Source of the DNA: JALORV01 sp963766365
Lineage (GTDB): Bacteria; Pseudomonadota; Gammaproteobacteria; Burkholderiales; Burkholderiaceae_F
Assembly (NCBI GenBank): GCA_963766365.1
Contig: CAVXZK010000006.1
Coordinates: 310,001 to 374,000 of the forward strand
Direction: 5' to 3'
Length of the DNA stretch: 64,000 nucleotides
The notes beneath the pieces are model-generated. The model was not told the origin of the DNA. It searched no databases and was given only the letters and a program-made list of their open reading frames with translations. A program made the translations under genes and the position numbers. Every line of letters begins with the position of its first letter. The first letter of the stretch is position 1. Below, one piece after another: positions 38,397-47,039 of this stretch.

Positions 38397-38425
38397 AAAA
38401 AGGCCTGCCGCAGGGCAGGCCTTTG
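38397..38425 (-). terminator. Rho-independent terminator of the ribosomal operon
   Basis: An 11-bp stem AAAGGCCTGCC / GGCAGGCCTTT with GCAG loop, followed on the minus strand by TT and GCTTC. It is 20 bp after the rplQ stop and ends the long ribosomal transcript, overlapping the start region of the ABC operon. Confidence 0.85.
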
Positions 38426-38444
38426 CAGTCTATCCCAGCCGTTG

Positions 38445-38840
38445 TCAGCTGGCGTCGGTCGACTCTTCCTTCGCGACCGGTTGCGGGCGATCGACCAGTT
38501 CCATGAAAGCCATCGGCGCGTTGTCGCCCACGCGAAAGCCCATCTTCAGGATCCGGGTGTAGCCGCCGTTGCGCGTCTTGTAGCGCGGCCCGATCTCGCT
38601 GAAGAGTTTGACCACCATCTCGCGATCGCGCAGGCGATTGAACGCGAGGCGCTTGTTGGCCACCGTGGGTTCACGCCCCAGAGTGATCAACGGCTCGACG
38701 ACTCGCCGCAGCTCCTTGGCCTTCGGCACCGTGGTCTTGATGGCTTCGTGGCGCAGCAGCGAGTTGGTCATGTTGCGCAACATCGCCAGCCGATGGCTGC
38801 TGGTGCGGTTGAGTTTCCGCAGTCCGTGTCCGTGACGCAT
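38445..38840 (-). CDS. rplQ: 50S ribosomal protein L17
   Basis: A 131-residue protein near the tunnel exit. MRHGHGLRKLNRTSSHRLAM is the canonical start at 38840; SLLRHEAIKTTVPKAKELRR and GYTRILKMGFRVGDNAPMAF follow. The frame stays open upstream of this Met, but that extension has no counterpart in L17. A short Ala/Glu/Ser tail extends the C-terminus. Last gene of the cluster, 240 bp from rpoA, an unusually wide gap. Confidence 0.98.
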   Translation of the reverse strand: MRHGHGLRKLNRTSSHRLAMLRNMTNSLLRHEAIKTTVPKAKELRRVVEPLITLGREPTVANKRLAFNRLRDREMVVKLFSEIGPRYKTRNGGYTRILKMGFRVGDNAPMAFMELVDRPQPVAKEESTDAS

Positions 38841-38861
38841 CGTTCTTCCTTTCAGTCTTTG

Positions 38862-38882
38862 ACCGCCCGCAGCTCGGGCGGT
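38862..38882 (-). other. Hairpin in the rpoA-rplQ intergenic region
   Basis: Stem ACCGCCCG / CGGGCGGT with a 5-nt loop, 22 bp before rplQ. The rest of the 240-bp gap (38841-39080) has no ORF or clear promoter; it is rich in CT tracts on the plus strand. The hairpin may be an attenuator or processing site. Confidence 0.4.
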
Positions 38883-39080
38883 TGTTGTTCCGACTCTTCG
38901 ATCCCTCGCGGGCGGGTCGGTTGGTCTTTCTTGGGCAGGGTGGACCCCGCTCCCGTCTCTCCTCCAGCTACTTGCCGAACGAAAGTGCAGCCAATCTTGT
39001 CTTCGGCTAGCTCGCTGGGCGAACCTCAACGTCGCTCTGCGAAGCTAGCCTGCGACGGAACTGGCCGCCTTCCGTCCTTC

Positions 39081-40064
39081 CTACTTGTCGAGACCGGCTG
39101 GTGGCCAGTTCTCGAGCTTCATGCCGAGTGTCAGGCCGCGTGCGGCCAGCACTTCCTTGATTTCGTTCAGCGACTTGCGGCCCAGGTTCGGCGTCTTCAG
39201 CAGCTCGTTCTCGGTCCGCTGGATCAGGTCGCCGATGTAATAGATGTTCTCGGCCTTGAGGCAGTTGGCCGAACGCACCGTCAGTTCCAGGTCGTCGACC
39301 GGACGCAGCAAGATCGGATCGACCTGCGGCGAACGCGACGCCGCCGCGGCTGACGTCTCCGTCATGCCCTCGAGCGCACCGAACACCTGCAACTGGTCCA
39401 TCAGGATGCGGGCCGACTGGCGCACGGCTTCCTCGGGCGTCATCGCGCCGTTGGTTTCGATCGTCATCACCAGCTTGTCGAGGTCCGTGCGCTGCTCGAC
39501 GCGCGCGGCTTCCACGGCGTACGACACACGCTTGACCGGCGAGAACGACGCGTCCATCACGATGCGGCCGATCGTCTTCGAATGGTCGTCACGGAATGCG
39601 CGGACATTGCCCGGGACATAGCCGCGACCCTTTTCCACCTTGACCTGGAGCTCGAGGCGACCGCCACCGGACAGGTGCGCGATCACGTGGTCCGGATTGA
39701 CGATCTCGACGTCGTGCGGCAGCTCGATGTCGCTCGCGGTCACGATGCCCTCGCCTTCCTTGCGCAGCGTCAGCGTGACTTCATCGCGGTTGTGCAGCTT
39801 GAACACGATGCCCTTCATGTTCAGCAGGACGTCGACGACGTCCTCGCGCACACCATCGACCGTCGAATATTCGTGGACGACGCCGGTGATCTGTGCTTCT
39901 GTCGGCGCGTAGCCGACCATCGACGACAGCAGGATGCGGCGCAGTGCGTTGCCGAGCGTGTGGCCGTAGCCGCGCTCGAATGGTTCCATCGTGACGATGG
40001 CGGAGTTCGGCCCGATCGCTTCGACTTCGATCGCGCGCGGCTTCAGGAGTGCAGTACCTGTCAT
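39081..40064 (-). CDS. rpoA: RNA polymerase subunit alpha
   Basis: A 327-residue protein that nucleates RNA polymerase assembly. The N-terminal domain has EPFERGYGHTLGNALRRILL, LSSMVGYAPTEAQI and KGRGYVPGNVRAF. The C-terminal domain, binding UP elements and activators, has LLRPVDDLELTVRSANCLKA, IYYIGDLIQRTENELLKTPN and LGRKSLNEIKEVLAARGL. The ATG at 40064 (MTGTALLKPR) is preferred to a Met six codons upstream. Confidence 0.98.
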   Translation of the reverse strand: MTGTALLKPRAIEVEAIGPNSAIVTMEPFERGYGHTLGNALRRILLSSMVGYAPTEAQITGVVHEYSTVDGVREDVVDVLLNMKGIVFKLHNRDEVTLTLRKEGEGIVTASDIELPHDVEIVNPDHVIAHLSGGGRLELQVKVEKGRGYVPGNVRAFRDDHSKTIGRIVMDASFSPVKRVSYAVEAARVEQRTDLDKLVMTIETNGAMTPEEAVRQSARILMDQLQVFGALEGMTETSAAAASRSPQVDPILLRPVDDLELTVRSANCLKAENIYYIGDLIQRTENELLKTPNLGRKSLNEIKEVLAARGLTLGMKLENWPPAGLDK

Positions 40065-40198
40065 TTGAGACGATCCCTTCAATACCCTCGGCTCGTTACA
40101 CCGATAAGGCTGATGGTCGGGGCTTTAAGAAGTGGGAAACGGCCGCCCCGAAGAAACCGAGTCGCCGGACCGCGCAGCGGGCCGGCGCCCCCGAACAT

Positions 40199-40822
<624 letters not shown>

Positions 40823-40859
40823 GTTGCTTTCCCTTTCATCCTGCGGCGAGCCGCATTAA

Positions 40860-40979
40860 GTCCCCGCTCGAAGCGGGGACGCCAAGGCAGTTACCTGCCT
40901 TTGTAATGAAAAACTCGTCTGGCCCCGCCAGCGAATTTTTCTCACCATTCACGCGAAAGTAGGTTTGTACTTTCGCGTG
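40860..40979 (-). promoter_or_regulatory. Three-hairpin structured spacer between rpsK and rpsD
   Basis: In transcript order: CACGCGAAAGTA/TACTTTCGCGTG (12-bp perfect stem, 6-nt loop, 40950-40979), AAGGCAG/CTGCCTT (40884-40901) and GTCCCCGCT/AGCGGGGAC (9 bp, 3-nt loop, 40860-40880). The first starts one base after the rpsK stop. The gap is 158 bp, where 20-30 bp is usual. Candidate S4 autoregulatory site, attenuator or RNase processing region. Confidence 0.5.
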
Positions 40980-40980
40980 T

Positions 40981-41394
40981 TCAAACTCGGCGGCGCTTTG
41001 GAGGCCGCACGCCGTTGTGCGGAACCGGCGTGATGTCCTGGATCGACGTGACGCGGATGCCGATGGCGTTCAGTGCACGCACCGACGACTCGCGGCCCGG
41101 GCCCGGGCCGGTGATGCGTACTTCGAGGTTCTTGATGCCGTGTTCCTGGGCAGCCCGGCCGGCGTTCTCGGCCGCCACCTGCGCCGCGAACGGCGTGGAC
41201 TTACGCGAGCCCTTGAAGCCCTGGCCGCCGGAGCTGGCCCACGACAGCGCGTTGCCCTGGCGGTCGGTGATCGTGATGATCGTGTTGTTGAACGACGCGT
41301 GCACGTGCGCGATGCCGTCCGAGACGACCTTCTTGACCTTCTTGCGCGCGCGCTGCTGGGCAGCGACCTGCTGGGCTGACGGATTCTTCGCCAT
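40981..41394 (-). CDS. rpsK: 30S ribosomal protein S11
   Basis: A 137-residue platform protein contacting the Shine-Dalgarno duplex. VSDGIAHVHASFNNTIITIT, GNALSWASSGGQGFKGSRKS, TPFAAQVAAENAGRAAQEHG, and the tail DITPVPHNGVRPPKRRRV are all canonical. The N-terminus MAKNPSAQQVAAQQRARKKV is slightly longer than in E. coli. Confidence 0.98.
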   Translation of the reverse strand: MAKNPSAQQVAAQQRARKKVKKVVSDGIAHVHASFNNTIITITDRQGNALSWASSGGQGFKGSRKSTPFAAQVAAENAGRAAQEHGIKNLEVRITGPGPGRESSVRALNAIGIRVTSIQDITPVPHNGVRPPKRRRV

Positions 41395-41397
41395 GAA

Positions 41398-41769
41398 TTA
41401 GGTTCCTTTCTTCAGCGACACGCCGGCCTTGCGCGGACCCTTGCGCGTGCGCGCGTTGGTACGCGTGCGCTGGCCGCGCACCGGCAGGCCTCGGCGATGA
41501 CGGACACCTCGATAGGTGCCGAGGTCGATCAAGCGCTTGATCGACAGCTGGATCTCGCGGCGCAGGTCACCTTCGACCGTCGAACGCGCGATCTCCTCGC
41601 GGATGCGCTCCAGCTCGGCGTCGTTCAGTTCCTTCACCTTCTTGGTGTAGGGAACCGCGGCGGCGTCGAGGATCGCGCGCGCCTTGGCGCGGCCGATGCC
41701 ATAGATCGCGGTCAGGCCGATCTCGGCGTGCTGATGTGGCGGAACGTTGATACCTGAAATTCGAGCCAT
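41398..41769 (-). CDS. rpsM: 30S ribosomal protein S13
   Basis: A 123-residue head protein at the subunit interface. MARISGINVPPHQHAEIGLT, YGIGRAKARAILDAA, the rRNA-binding RHRRGLPVRGQRTRTNARTR and the basic tail KGPRKAGVSLKK. The gap to rpsK is 3 bp. Confidence 0.98.
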   Translation of the reverse strand: MARISGINVPPHQHAEIGLTAIYGIGRAKARAILDAAAVPYTKKVKELNDAELERIREEIARSTVEGDLRREIQLSIKRLIDLGTYRGVRHRRGLPVRGQRTRTNARTRKGPRKAGVSLKKGT

Positions 41770-41781
41770 TTTCTTCTCCGC

Positions 41782-41895
41782 TTAGCCCTGGCGCTGCTTG
41801 TGACGCGGATCCGTGCAGATCACGCGCACGACCCGCTTGCGCCGGATGATCTTGCACTTGCGGCACATCTTCTTGACGGAAGCCATCACTTTCAT
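41782..41895 (-). CDS. rpmJ: 50S ribosomal protein L36
   Basis: A 37-residue protein: MKVMASVKKMCRKCKIIRRK, continuing RVVRVICTDPRHKQRQG. It is the zinc-binding form, with C11, C14, C27 and H32 as ligands. Lies between infA and rpsM, the usual place in betaproteobacteria. Confidence 0.96.
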   Translation of the reverse strand: MKVMASVKKMCRKCKIIRRKRVVRVICTDPRHKQRQG

Positions 41896-41912
41896 CTTGT
41901 TCTCCAACCGCG

Positions 41913-42131
41913 CTACTTGGCGCGGAACACTATGCGGGCCCGTGAAAGGTCGTAAGGCGTCAGTTCCACGGTGACCTTGTCGCCCGGCAGGATGCGGATG
42001 TAGTGCATCCGCATCTTTCCGGAGATATGCCCCAGCACCACATGCCCGTTCTCGAGCTTCACCCGGAACGTGGCGTTCGGGAGATTCTCGAGAATCTCCC
42101 CTTGCATCTGGATCGCGTCGTCCTTGGCCAT
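41913..42131 (-). CDS. infA: Translation initiation factor IF-1
   Basis: A 72-residue OB-fold factor that binds the 30S A site. IQMQGEILENLPNATFRVKL, GHVVLGHISGKMRMHYIRIL and GDKVTVELTPYDLSRARIVF are canonical. Presence between secY and rpmJ separates this cluster from the gammaproteobacterial order, where infA is elsewhere. Some betaproteobacteria also have a second infA. Confidence 0.97.
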   Translation of the reverse strand: MAKDDAIQMQGEILENLPNATFRVKLENGHVVLGHISGKMRMHYIRILPGDKVTVELTPYDLSRARIVFRAK

Positions 42132-42145
42132 CGCGTTCCCGGCCC

Positions 42146-43477
42146 CTAGCGCGGCAGCTGCCCGCCGAAGCCCTTGAAATTGGTCTTCTTCAGCAGCGAC
42201 TCGTACTGATGCGTCATCAGGTAGGCCTGCACCTGCGCCATGAAGTCCATCGTGACCACGACCACGATCAGCAGCGACGTGCCGCCAAAGTAGAACGGCA
42301 CCGAGAAGCGTGCGTTCAGGAACTCGGGCACCAGGCAGACGAACGTGATGTAAATGGCGCCCGCGAGCGTCAGCCGCATCAGGATCTTGTCGATGTAGCG
42401 CGCGGTCTGTTCCCCCGGCCGGATACCCGGCACGAAGGCTCCGCTCTTCTTCAGGTTATCAGCCGTCTCCTTGCTGTTGAAGACCAGCGCCGTATAGAAG
42501 AAGCAGAAGAACACGATCAGCGCCGCGTACAGGAACATGTAGAGCGGCTGCCCGGGCGACAGCGCCGCCGCGAGGTCGCGGATCCAGCGCGTGGCGTCGC
42601 CGGTCGTGAACCAGCTCGCCAGCGTCGCCGGGAACAGGATCAGCGACGACGCAAAGATCGGCGGAATCACCCCGGACATGTTGAGCTTGAGTGGCAGGAA
42701 CGAGCTCTGGCCGCCGTAGATCTTGTTGCCGACCTGCCGCTTCGCGTAGTTCACCGTGATCTTGCGCTGGCCGCGCTCGACGAACACCACGAACGCGGTG
42801 ACGACCACGATCAGCGCGATGATGAAGATCGCGGCGAGCGGGCTGATGCCGCCGGTGCGAACCAGCTCGAACAGGCCACCAATGGCCGTCGGGAGGCCCG
42901 CCACGATGCCGGCGAAGATCAGGATCGAAATCCCGTTGCCGAGTCCGCGCTCGGTGATCTGTTCGCCCAGCCACATCAGGAACATCGTGCCAGTGACGAG
43001 CGACACCACGCAGATGAAACGGAACATCACGCCTGGATCGAGCACCAGTCCCTGCTGTGACTCCAGTGCGACGGAAATGCCGATCGCCTGGAAGATCGCC
43101 AGACCCAGCGTGCCGTAGCGCGTGTATTGCGTGATCTTGCGGCGGCCCGATTCGCCCTCCTTGCGCAAGGCTTCGAGCGAGGGCAGAACGTAGGTCAGCA
43201 TCTGCATGATGATCGACGCCGAGATGTACGGCATGATCCCCAGCGCAAACACCGAGAAGCGAGACAGCGCGCCGCCCGAGAACATGTTGAACAGCCCGAG
43301 GATGCCGCCCTGCTGCGAATTGAAGAGCTGGCGCAACTGGTCCGGGTCAATGCCGGGCACCGGGATGTGCGTACCGATCCGGTAGACGAGCAGCGCCAGC
43401 AGCAGGAAGAACAGGCGACGCTTGAGGTCGCCGTACTTTCCGGTGCTGCCGATCGTCGTCGATGCGCTGGTTGCCAC
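42146..43477 (-). CDS. secY: Protein translocase subunit SecY
   Basis: A 443-residue channel of the Sec translocon with ten transmembrane helices. The plug region is QQGGILGLFNMFSGGALSRF. Further motifs: LRKEGESGRRKITQYTRYGT, GNGISILIFAGIVAGLP, ERGQRKITVNYAKRQ (C4 loop), KMNMSGVIPPIFA-type sequence (LKLNMSGVIPPIFASSLILF), and SGAFVPGIRPGEQTARYID (C5). Normal length. Confidence 0.98.
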   Translation of the reverse strand: MATSASTTIGSTGKYGDLKRRLFFLLLALLVYRIGTHIPVPGIDPDQLRQLFNSQQGGILGLFNMFSGGALSRFSVFALGIMPYISASIIMQMLTYVLPSLEALRKEGESGRRKITQYTRYGTLGLAIFQAIGISVALESQQGLVLDPGVMFRFICVVSLVTGTMFLMWLGEQITERGLGNGISILIFAGIVAGLPTAIGGLFELVRTGGISPLAAIFIIALIVVVTAFVVFVERGQRKITVNYAKRQVGNKIYGGQSSFLPLKLNMSGVIPPIFASSLILFPATLASWFTTGDATRWIRDLAAALSPGQPLYMFLYAALIVFFCFFYTALVFNSKETADNLKKSGAFVPGIRPGEQTARYIDKILMRLTLAGAIYITFVCLVPEFLNARFSVPFYFGGTSLLIVVVVTMDFMAQVQAYLMTHQYESLLKKTNFKGFGGQLPR

Positions 43478-43511
43478 GCGGGAATGTCCTGTTTACGTCA
43501 GCTGAAGCCGA

Positions 43512-44081
43512 TCACTGCTTTTTCGACGGCGATTTTCCGGCCGGCTTTTCGGCCGGCTTGTTAACCGCCGCCTTGATCGCGGCTGCCTTGTCCGCGATTG
43601 CTTTCTTTGCCGCTGCCTTCTTCGCCGTGTCCGGAGTCACGGCCTGTTCTGCCACCGAGCCGCCGGCCGCTTCAATCACGGCCTTTGCGCCCTTGGTGAC
43701 GCCGATACCACGCACAGTGACCTTGCGCGAGAGTTCACCGGTCTTCACGACGCGTGCGTCCAGCGCCAGCGACGAGACGATGCCCGCCTGCTTCAGGACC
43801 GCGAGATCAATCTCGTCGACGCCCAGGCGCTGCAGATCGGCGAGGCGCACGACCTCGACATAGCGACGTGCCAATGACGTGAAGCCACGCTTCGGCAGAC
43901 GCCGGTACAGCGGCATCTGGCCACCTTCGAAGCCGACCTTGTGGAAGCCACCAGCGCGGGACTTCTGGCCCTTGTGGCCACGACCCGCGGTCTTGCCCCA
44001 GCCGGAGCCGATGCCACGACCGACACGATGGCGGGCGCTCTTGCTACCGGCGGCAGGCTTCAGATTGTTGAGGCGCATCAT
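43512..44081 (-). CDS. rplO: 50S ribosomal protein L15 with long Ala/Lys tail
   Basis: The L15 core (about residues 1-145) has MRLNNLKPAAGSKSARHRVG, GIGSGWGKTAGRGHKGQKSR, FEGGQMPLYRRLPKRGF and GVTKGAKAVIEAAGGSV. It is followed by about 43 extra residues rich in Ala, Lys and Pro (KKAAAKKAIADKAAAIKAAV) that typical 144-147-residue L15 proteins lack. Such tails are usually disordered and RNA-binding. Either of two adjacent ATGs may start it. Confidence 0.96.
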   Translation of the reverse strand: MMRLNNLKPAAGSKSARHRVGRGIGSGWGKTAGRGHKGQKSRAGGFHKVGFEGGQMPLYRRLPKRGFTSLARRYVEVVRLADLQRLGVDEIDLAVLKQAGIVSSLALDARVVKTGELSRKVTVRGIGVTKGAKAVIEAAGGSVAEQAVTPDTAKKAAAKKAIADKAAAIKAAVNKPAEKPAGKSPSKKQ

Positions 44082-44093
44082 GAACCCCCGTGC

Positions 44094-44273
44094 TTACTCG
44101 CCGACCCGAACCAGGTAGGCAACCTTGTTGATCATGCCGCGCACCGCGGGCGTGTCTTCCAGTTCACGGGTCTGGTTCATCTTCTTGAGCCCCAGCCCAA
44201 GGACCGTCGCCTGATGCGACACCTTGGCGGAAATGGGGCTCTTGACCAGCGTGACCTTGAGCGTCTTCTTCAT
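44094..44273 (-). CDS. rpmD: 50S ribosomal protein L30
   Basis: A 59-residue protein. MKKTLKVTLVKSPISAKVSH, QATVLGLGLKKMNQTREL and VRGMINKVAYLVRV match the bacterial short L30. It lies between rpsE and rplO, as expected for the spc operon. Confidence 0.97.
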   Translation of the reverse strand: MKKTLKVTLVKSPISAKVSHQATVLGLGLKKMNQTRELEDTPAVRGMINKVAYLVRVGE

Positions 44274-44287
44274 CGTCTGTCTCCGGC

Positions 44288-44809
44288 TCAGCCGAACATT
44301 TCCTCGACCGTCTTGCCACGCTTGGCGGCGATTTCAGCCGGCGTGCGCAGCTTGCTCAGCGCGTCGAGCGTGGCACGCACCAGGTTGTACGGATTGGTCG
44401 AACCGTGCGACTTGGCGACGATGTTGCGGATTCCCATGACGTCGAAGACCGCGCGCATCGGGCCGCCGGCAATGACGCCGGTACCTTCCGCCGCCGGCGA
44501 CAGCATCACCCGTGACGCGCCGTGCTTGCCTTCGACAAAGTGGTGCACCGTTCCGTTCTTCAGCGGCATCTTGGCCATGCTGCGGCGCGCCTTCTCCATG
44601 GCCTTCTGCACCGATACCGGCACCTCGCGGGCCTTGCCCTTGCCCATGCCGATGCGGCCGTCGCCATCGCCCACCACGGTCAGCGCCGCAAAACCCAGAA
44701 TGCGACCGCCCTTCACCACCTTGGTGACGCGGTTGATCGCAATCATCTTTTCCTTGATGCCGTCGTCGCGGTCCTCGGAGACGACGCCCTTCGGTTGCAC
44801 TCGTGCCAT
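44288..44809 (-). CDS. rpsE: 30S ribosomal protein S5
   Basis: A 173-residue decoding-fidelity protein. Double-stranded RNA-binding fold DGIKEKMIAINRVTKVVKGG, GGRILGFAALTVVGDGDGRI; C-terminal AVFDVMGIRNIVAKSHGSTN and NLVRATLDALSKL. The loop residues where spectinomycin-resistance changes occur look ordinary. Confidence 0.98.
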   Translation of the reverse strand: MARVQPKGVVSEDRDDGIKEKMIAINRVTKVVKGGRILGFAALTVVGDGDGRIGMGKGKAREVPVSVQKAMEKARRSMAKMPLKNGTVHHFVEGKHGASRVMLSPAAEGTGVIAGGPMRAVFDVMGIRNIVAKSHGSTNPYNLVRATLDALSKLRTPAEIAAKRGKTVEEMFG

Positions 44810-44819
44810 GTGCTGCCCC

Positions 44820-45188
44820 TTAGAACTTCAGACCGGCTTCGCGCGCGGCATCCGCCAGCGCCTTGACCCGGCCATGGAATCGATACCCGGCGCGGTCGAA
44901 AGCCACGCTCTCGATGCCAGCCGCCTTCGCCTTCTGCGCGATGCGCATACCGACGATTTTGGCGGCGCTGACATTGCCGCCGCGGCCCTTGGCCGACGCG
45001 AGCTGCGTGCGCACCTCGGGCTCGACCGTCGACGCCGAAACAATCACCCTGCCGCCATCGGCGGAGATGACGCTCGCGTAGATATGCACGTTGGTGCGAT
45101 TGACCGTCAGGCGTTCGGTCTTCTGCAGCGCGATGCGGGCACGGGAGGCGCGCGCGCGACGCAGACGGGTTTCCTTTTTCTCGATCAT
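44820..45188 (-). CDS. rplR: 50S ribosomal protein L18
   Basis: A 122-residue 5S rRNA-binding protein. KKETRLRRARASRARIALQK, RLTVNRTNVHIYASVISADG, AKIVGMRIAQKAKAAGIESV and AFDRAGYRFHGRVKALADAA are canonical. Confidence 0.98.
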   Translation of the reverse strand: MIEKKETRLRRARASRARIALQKTERLTVNRTNVHIYASVISADGGRVIVSASTVEPEVRTQLASAKGRGGNVSAAKIVGMRIAQKAKAAGIESVAFDRAGYRFHGRVKALADAAREAGLKF

Positions 45189-45205
45189 GGTTGACCTCTC
45201 GCCGC

Positions 45206-45739
45206 CTACTTCTTCTTGGTCTCTTTGATGACCACGGTTTCATCGGCATAGCGCACGCCCTTGCCCTTGTAGGGCTCCGGCGGCTTGTAGCCGCGAACTT
45301 CCGCTGCCACCTGACCGACCTTCTGCTTGTCCGAGCCCTTGATCAGGATCTCGGTCTGGGTCGGTGTCTCGCACTTCACCCCTGCGGGCATCTGGTGGAC
45401 GATCGGATGCGAGAACCCCAGGGACAGGTTGAGCTTGTCACCCTGGGCCTGCGCGCGATAGCCGACTCCCACCAGCGACAGTTTCTTCTCGAAACCCTTG
45501 GACACGCCGTGGACCATGCCCGCGACCAGCGCGCGCATCGTTCCGCTCATCGCGTTTGCTTCGCGCGACTCGTCGGCGGCGGCGAACGACACCTGGCCGT
45601 CCGCCATTTCGATCTTCACCCGGCTCGACAACGGCTGCTGCAAAGTGCCGAGCGGGCCCTTGACGGTGATGTGGCTGGGGCTGATCTGTACATCGACGCC
45701 CTTGGCCACCGTCACCGGAATTCGTGCAACTCGAGACAT
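45206..45739 (-). CDS. rplF: 50S ribosomal protein L6
   Basis: A 177-residue two-domain protein near the sarcin-ricin loop. MSRVARIPVTVAKGVDVQIS, TVKGPLGTLQQPLS, LVAGMVHGVSKGFEKKLSLV, GVGYRAQAQGDKLNLSLGFS and EVRGYKPPEPYKGKGVRYAD are diagnostic. Confidence 0.98.
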   Translation of the reverse strand: MSRVARIPVTVAKGVDVQISPSHITVKGPLGTLQQPLSSRVKIEMADGQVSFAAADESREANAMSGTMRALVAGMVHGVSKGFEKKLSLVGVGYRAQAQGDKLNLSLGFSHPIVHQMPAGVKCETPTQTEILIKGSDKQKVGQVAAEVRGYKPPEPYKGKGVRYADETVVIKETKKK

Positions 45740-45757
45740 GTTCTGTTCCTCCGCCCG

Positions 45758-46153
45758 TTACGCCACGTAGCAGAGCACTTCGCCGCCCACACCCTGACTG
45801 CGCGCCTTGCGGTCGGTCATCACCCCGCGCGAGGTCGAGACGATCGCCACGCCCAGGCCGTTCATCACGGCCGGAATGTCGTCGCGCCCCTTGTAGACGC
45901 GCAGCCCCGGGCGCGAAACGCGCTCGAGGCTCTCGATGACGGGACGACCGGCGTAGTACTTCAGGCCGATGCGCAGTTCCGGCTTGCCGTCATTGGCATG
46001 CACCTGGAAGCCCTCGATGTAGCCCTCGTCCTTAAGGACCTGGGCGATCGCGACCTTGACCTTCGACGATGGCATCGCGACTTCCGGCTTCTCCACCCGC
46101 TGTGCATTGCGGATGCGGGTCAGCATGTCGGCGATGGGATCACTCATGCTCAT
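45758..46153 (-). CDS. rpsH: 30S ribosomal protein S8
   Basis: A 131-residue 16S rRNA binder; in E. coli it represses the spc operon at rplE. MSDPIADMLTRIRNAQRVEK, KVKVAIAQVLKDEGYIEGF and VNDGLGVAIVSTSRGVMTDR-like C-terminus (GLGVAIVSTSRGVMTDRKAR). The second ATG (two codons in) is a possible start. Confidence 0.97.
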   Translation of the reverse strand: MSMSDPIADMLTRIRNAQRVEKPEVAMPSSKVKVAIAQVLKDEGYIEGFQVHANDGKPELRIGLKYYAGRPVIESLERVSRPGLRVYKGRDDIPAVMNGLGVAIVSTSRGVMTDRKARSQGVGGEVLCYVA

Positions 46154-46167
46154 GTGCGTCTCCTCGC

Positions 46168-46473
46168 TTACCAGCTGGCCTTGGTCAGGCCCGGAATGTC
46201 ACCGCGCATTGCGGCTTCGCGGATCTTTGCTCGCGCCAAGCCAAACTTGCGGAACGTGCCACGCGGACGCCCGGTCAGTGCGCAGCGGTTACGCAGCCGC
46301 ACCGGGCTGGAATTGCGCGGCATCGCCTGCAGCCGCTTCATCGCCTCCATGCGCTCGTCCATGGAACGCGTCTGGTCGTCGATGATGCTCTTCAGCTCGG
46401 CGCGTTTGGCAGCGTGCTTTTTCACTGCGGCTTCGCGCTTCGCTTCGCGGTTTACCAATGCGAGTTTCGCCAT
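46168..46473 (-). CDS. rpsN: 30S ribosomal protein S14
   Basis: A 101-residue long-form, zinc-free S14. MAKLALVNREAKREAAVKKH, AMKRLQAMPRNSSPVRLRNR and LTGRPRGTFRKFGLARAKIR. The zinc CxxC pairs of the short form are absent. Confidence 0.97.
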   Translation of the reverse strand: MAKLALVNREAKREAAVKKHAAKRAELKSIIDDQTRSMDERMEAMKRLQAMPRNSSPVRLRNRCALTGRPRGTFRKFGLARAKIREAAMRGDIPGLTKASW

Positions 46474-46487
46474 GTACCCCTCGCCTA

Positions 46488-47027
46488 CTAATTGCGGAAC
46501 GGGAACCGGAAGGCAGCCAGAAGCGCCTTGGCTTCGTCGTCCGTCTTCGCAGTCGTCGTGATGCTGATGTTCAGGCCCCGGAGCTTGTCGATCTTGTCGT
46601 ACTCGATCTCGGGGAAGATGATCTGTTCCTTCAAGCCGATGTTGTAGTTGCCGCGGCCATCGAAGGCGCGGCCCGACACGCCGCGGAAGTCGCGCACGCG
46701 CGGCAGAGCAACCGTCACCAGGCGGTCGAGGAACTCGTACATGCGCTCGCCGCGCAGCGTCACCATCGTGCCGATTGCCAGACCCTCGCGGATCTTGAAG
46801 TTCGCAATCGCCTTGCGTGCCTTGGTCACGACCGGCTTCTGACCGGCGATCTTGGTGAGATCGCCCACGGCCATGTCGATGTTCTTCTTGTCGTTGACCG
46901 CTTCGCCTACGCCCATGTTGAGCGTGATCTTCGAGATGCGCGGTACCTGCATCACGGTCTTGTAGCCGAACTTGCCCATCAGTTCGGGAACGATTTTCTC
47001 GCGGTACTGGGCCTGCAAACGAGCCAT
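46488..47027 (-). CDS. rplE: 50S ribosomal protein L5
   Basis: A 179-residue 5S rRNA and P-site tRNA contact protein. MARLQAQYREKIVPELMGKF, MQVPRISKITLNMGVGEAVN, AIANFKIREGLAIGTMVTLR, VRDFRGVSGRAFDGRGNYNI and LNISITTTAKTDDEAKALLA are canonical. Confidence 0.98.
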   Translation of the reverse strand: MARLQAQYREKIVPELMGKFGYKTVMQVPRISKITLNMGVGEAVNDKKNIDMAVGDLTKIAGQKPVVTKARKAIANFKIREGLAIGTMVTLRGERMYEFLDRLVTVALPRVRDFRGVSGRAFDGRGNYNIGLKEQIIFPEIEYDKIDKLRGLNISITTTAKTDDEAKALLAAFRFPFRN

Positions 47028-47039
47028 GTCCGGTTCCCC

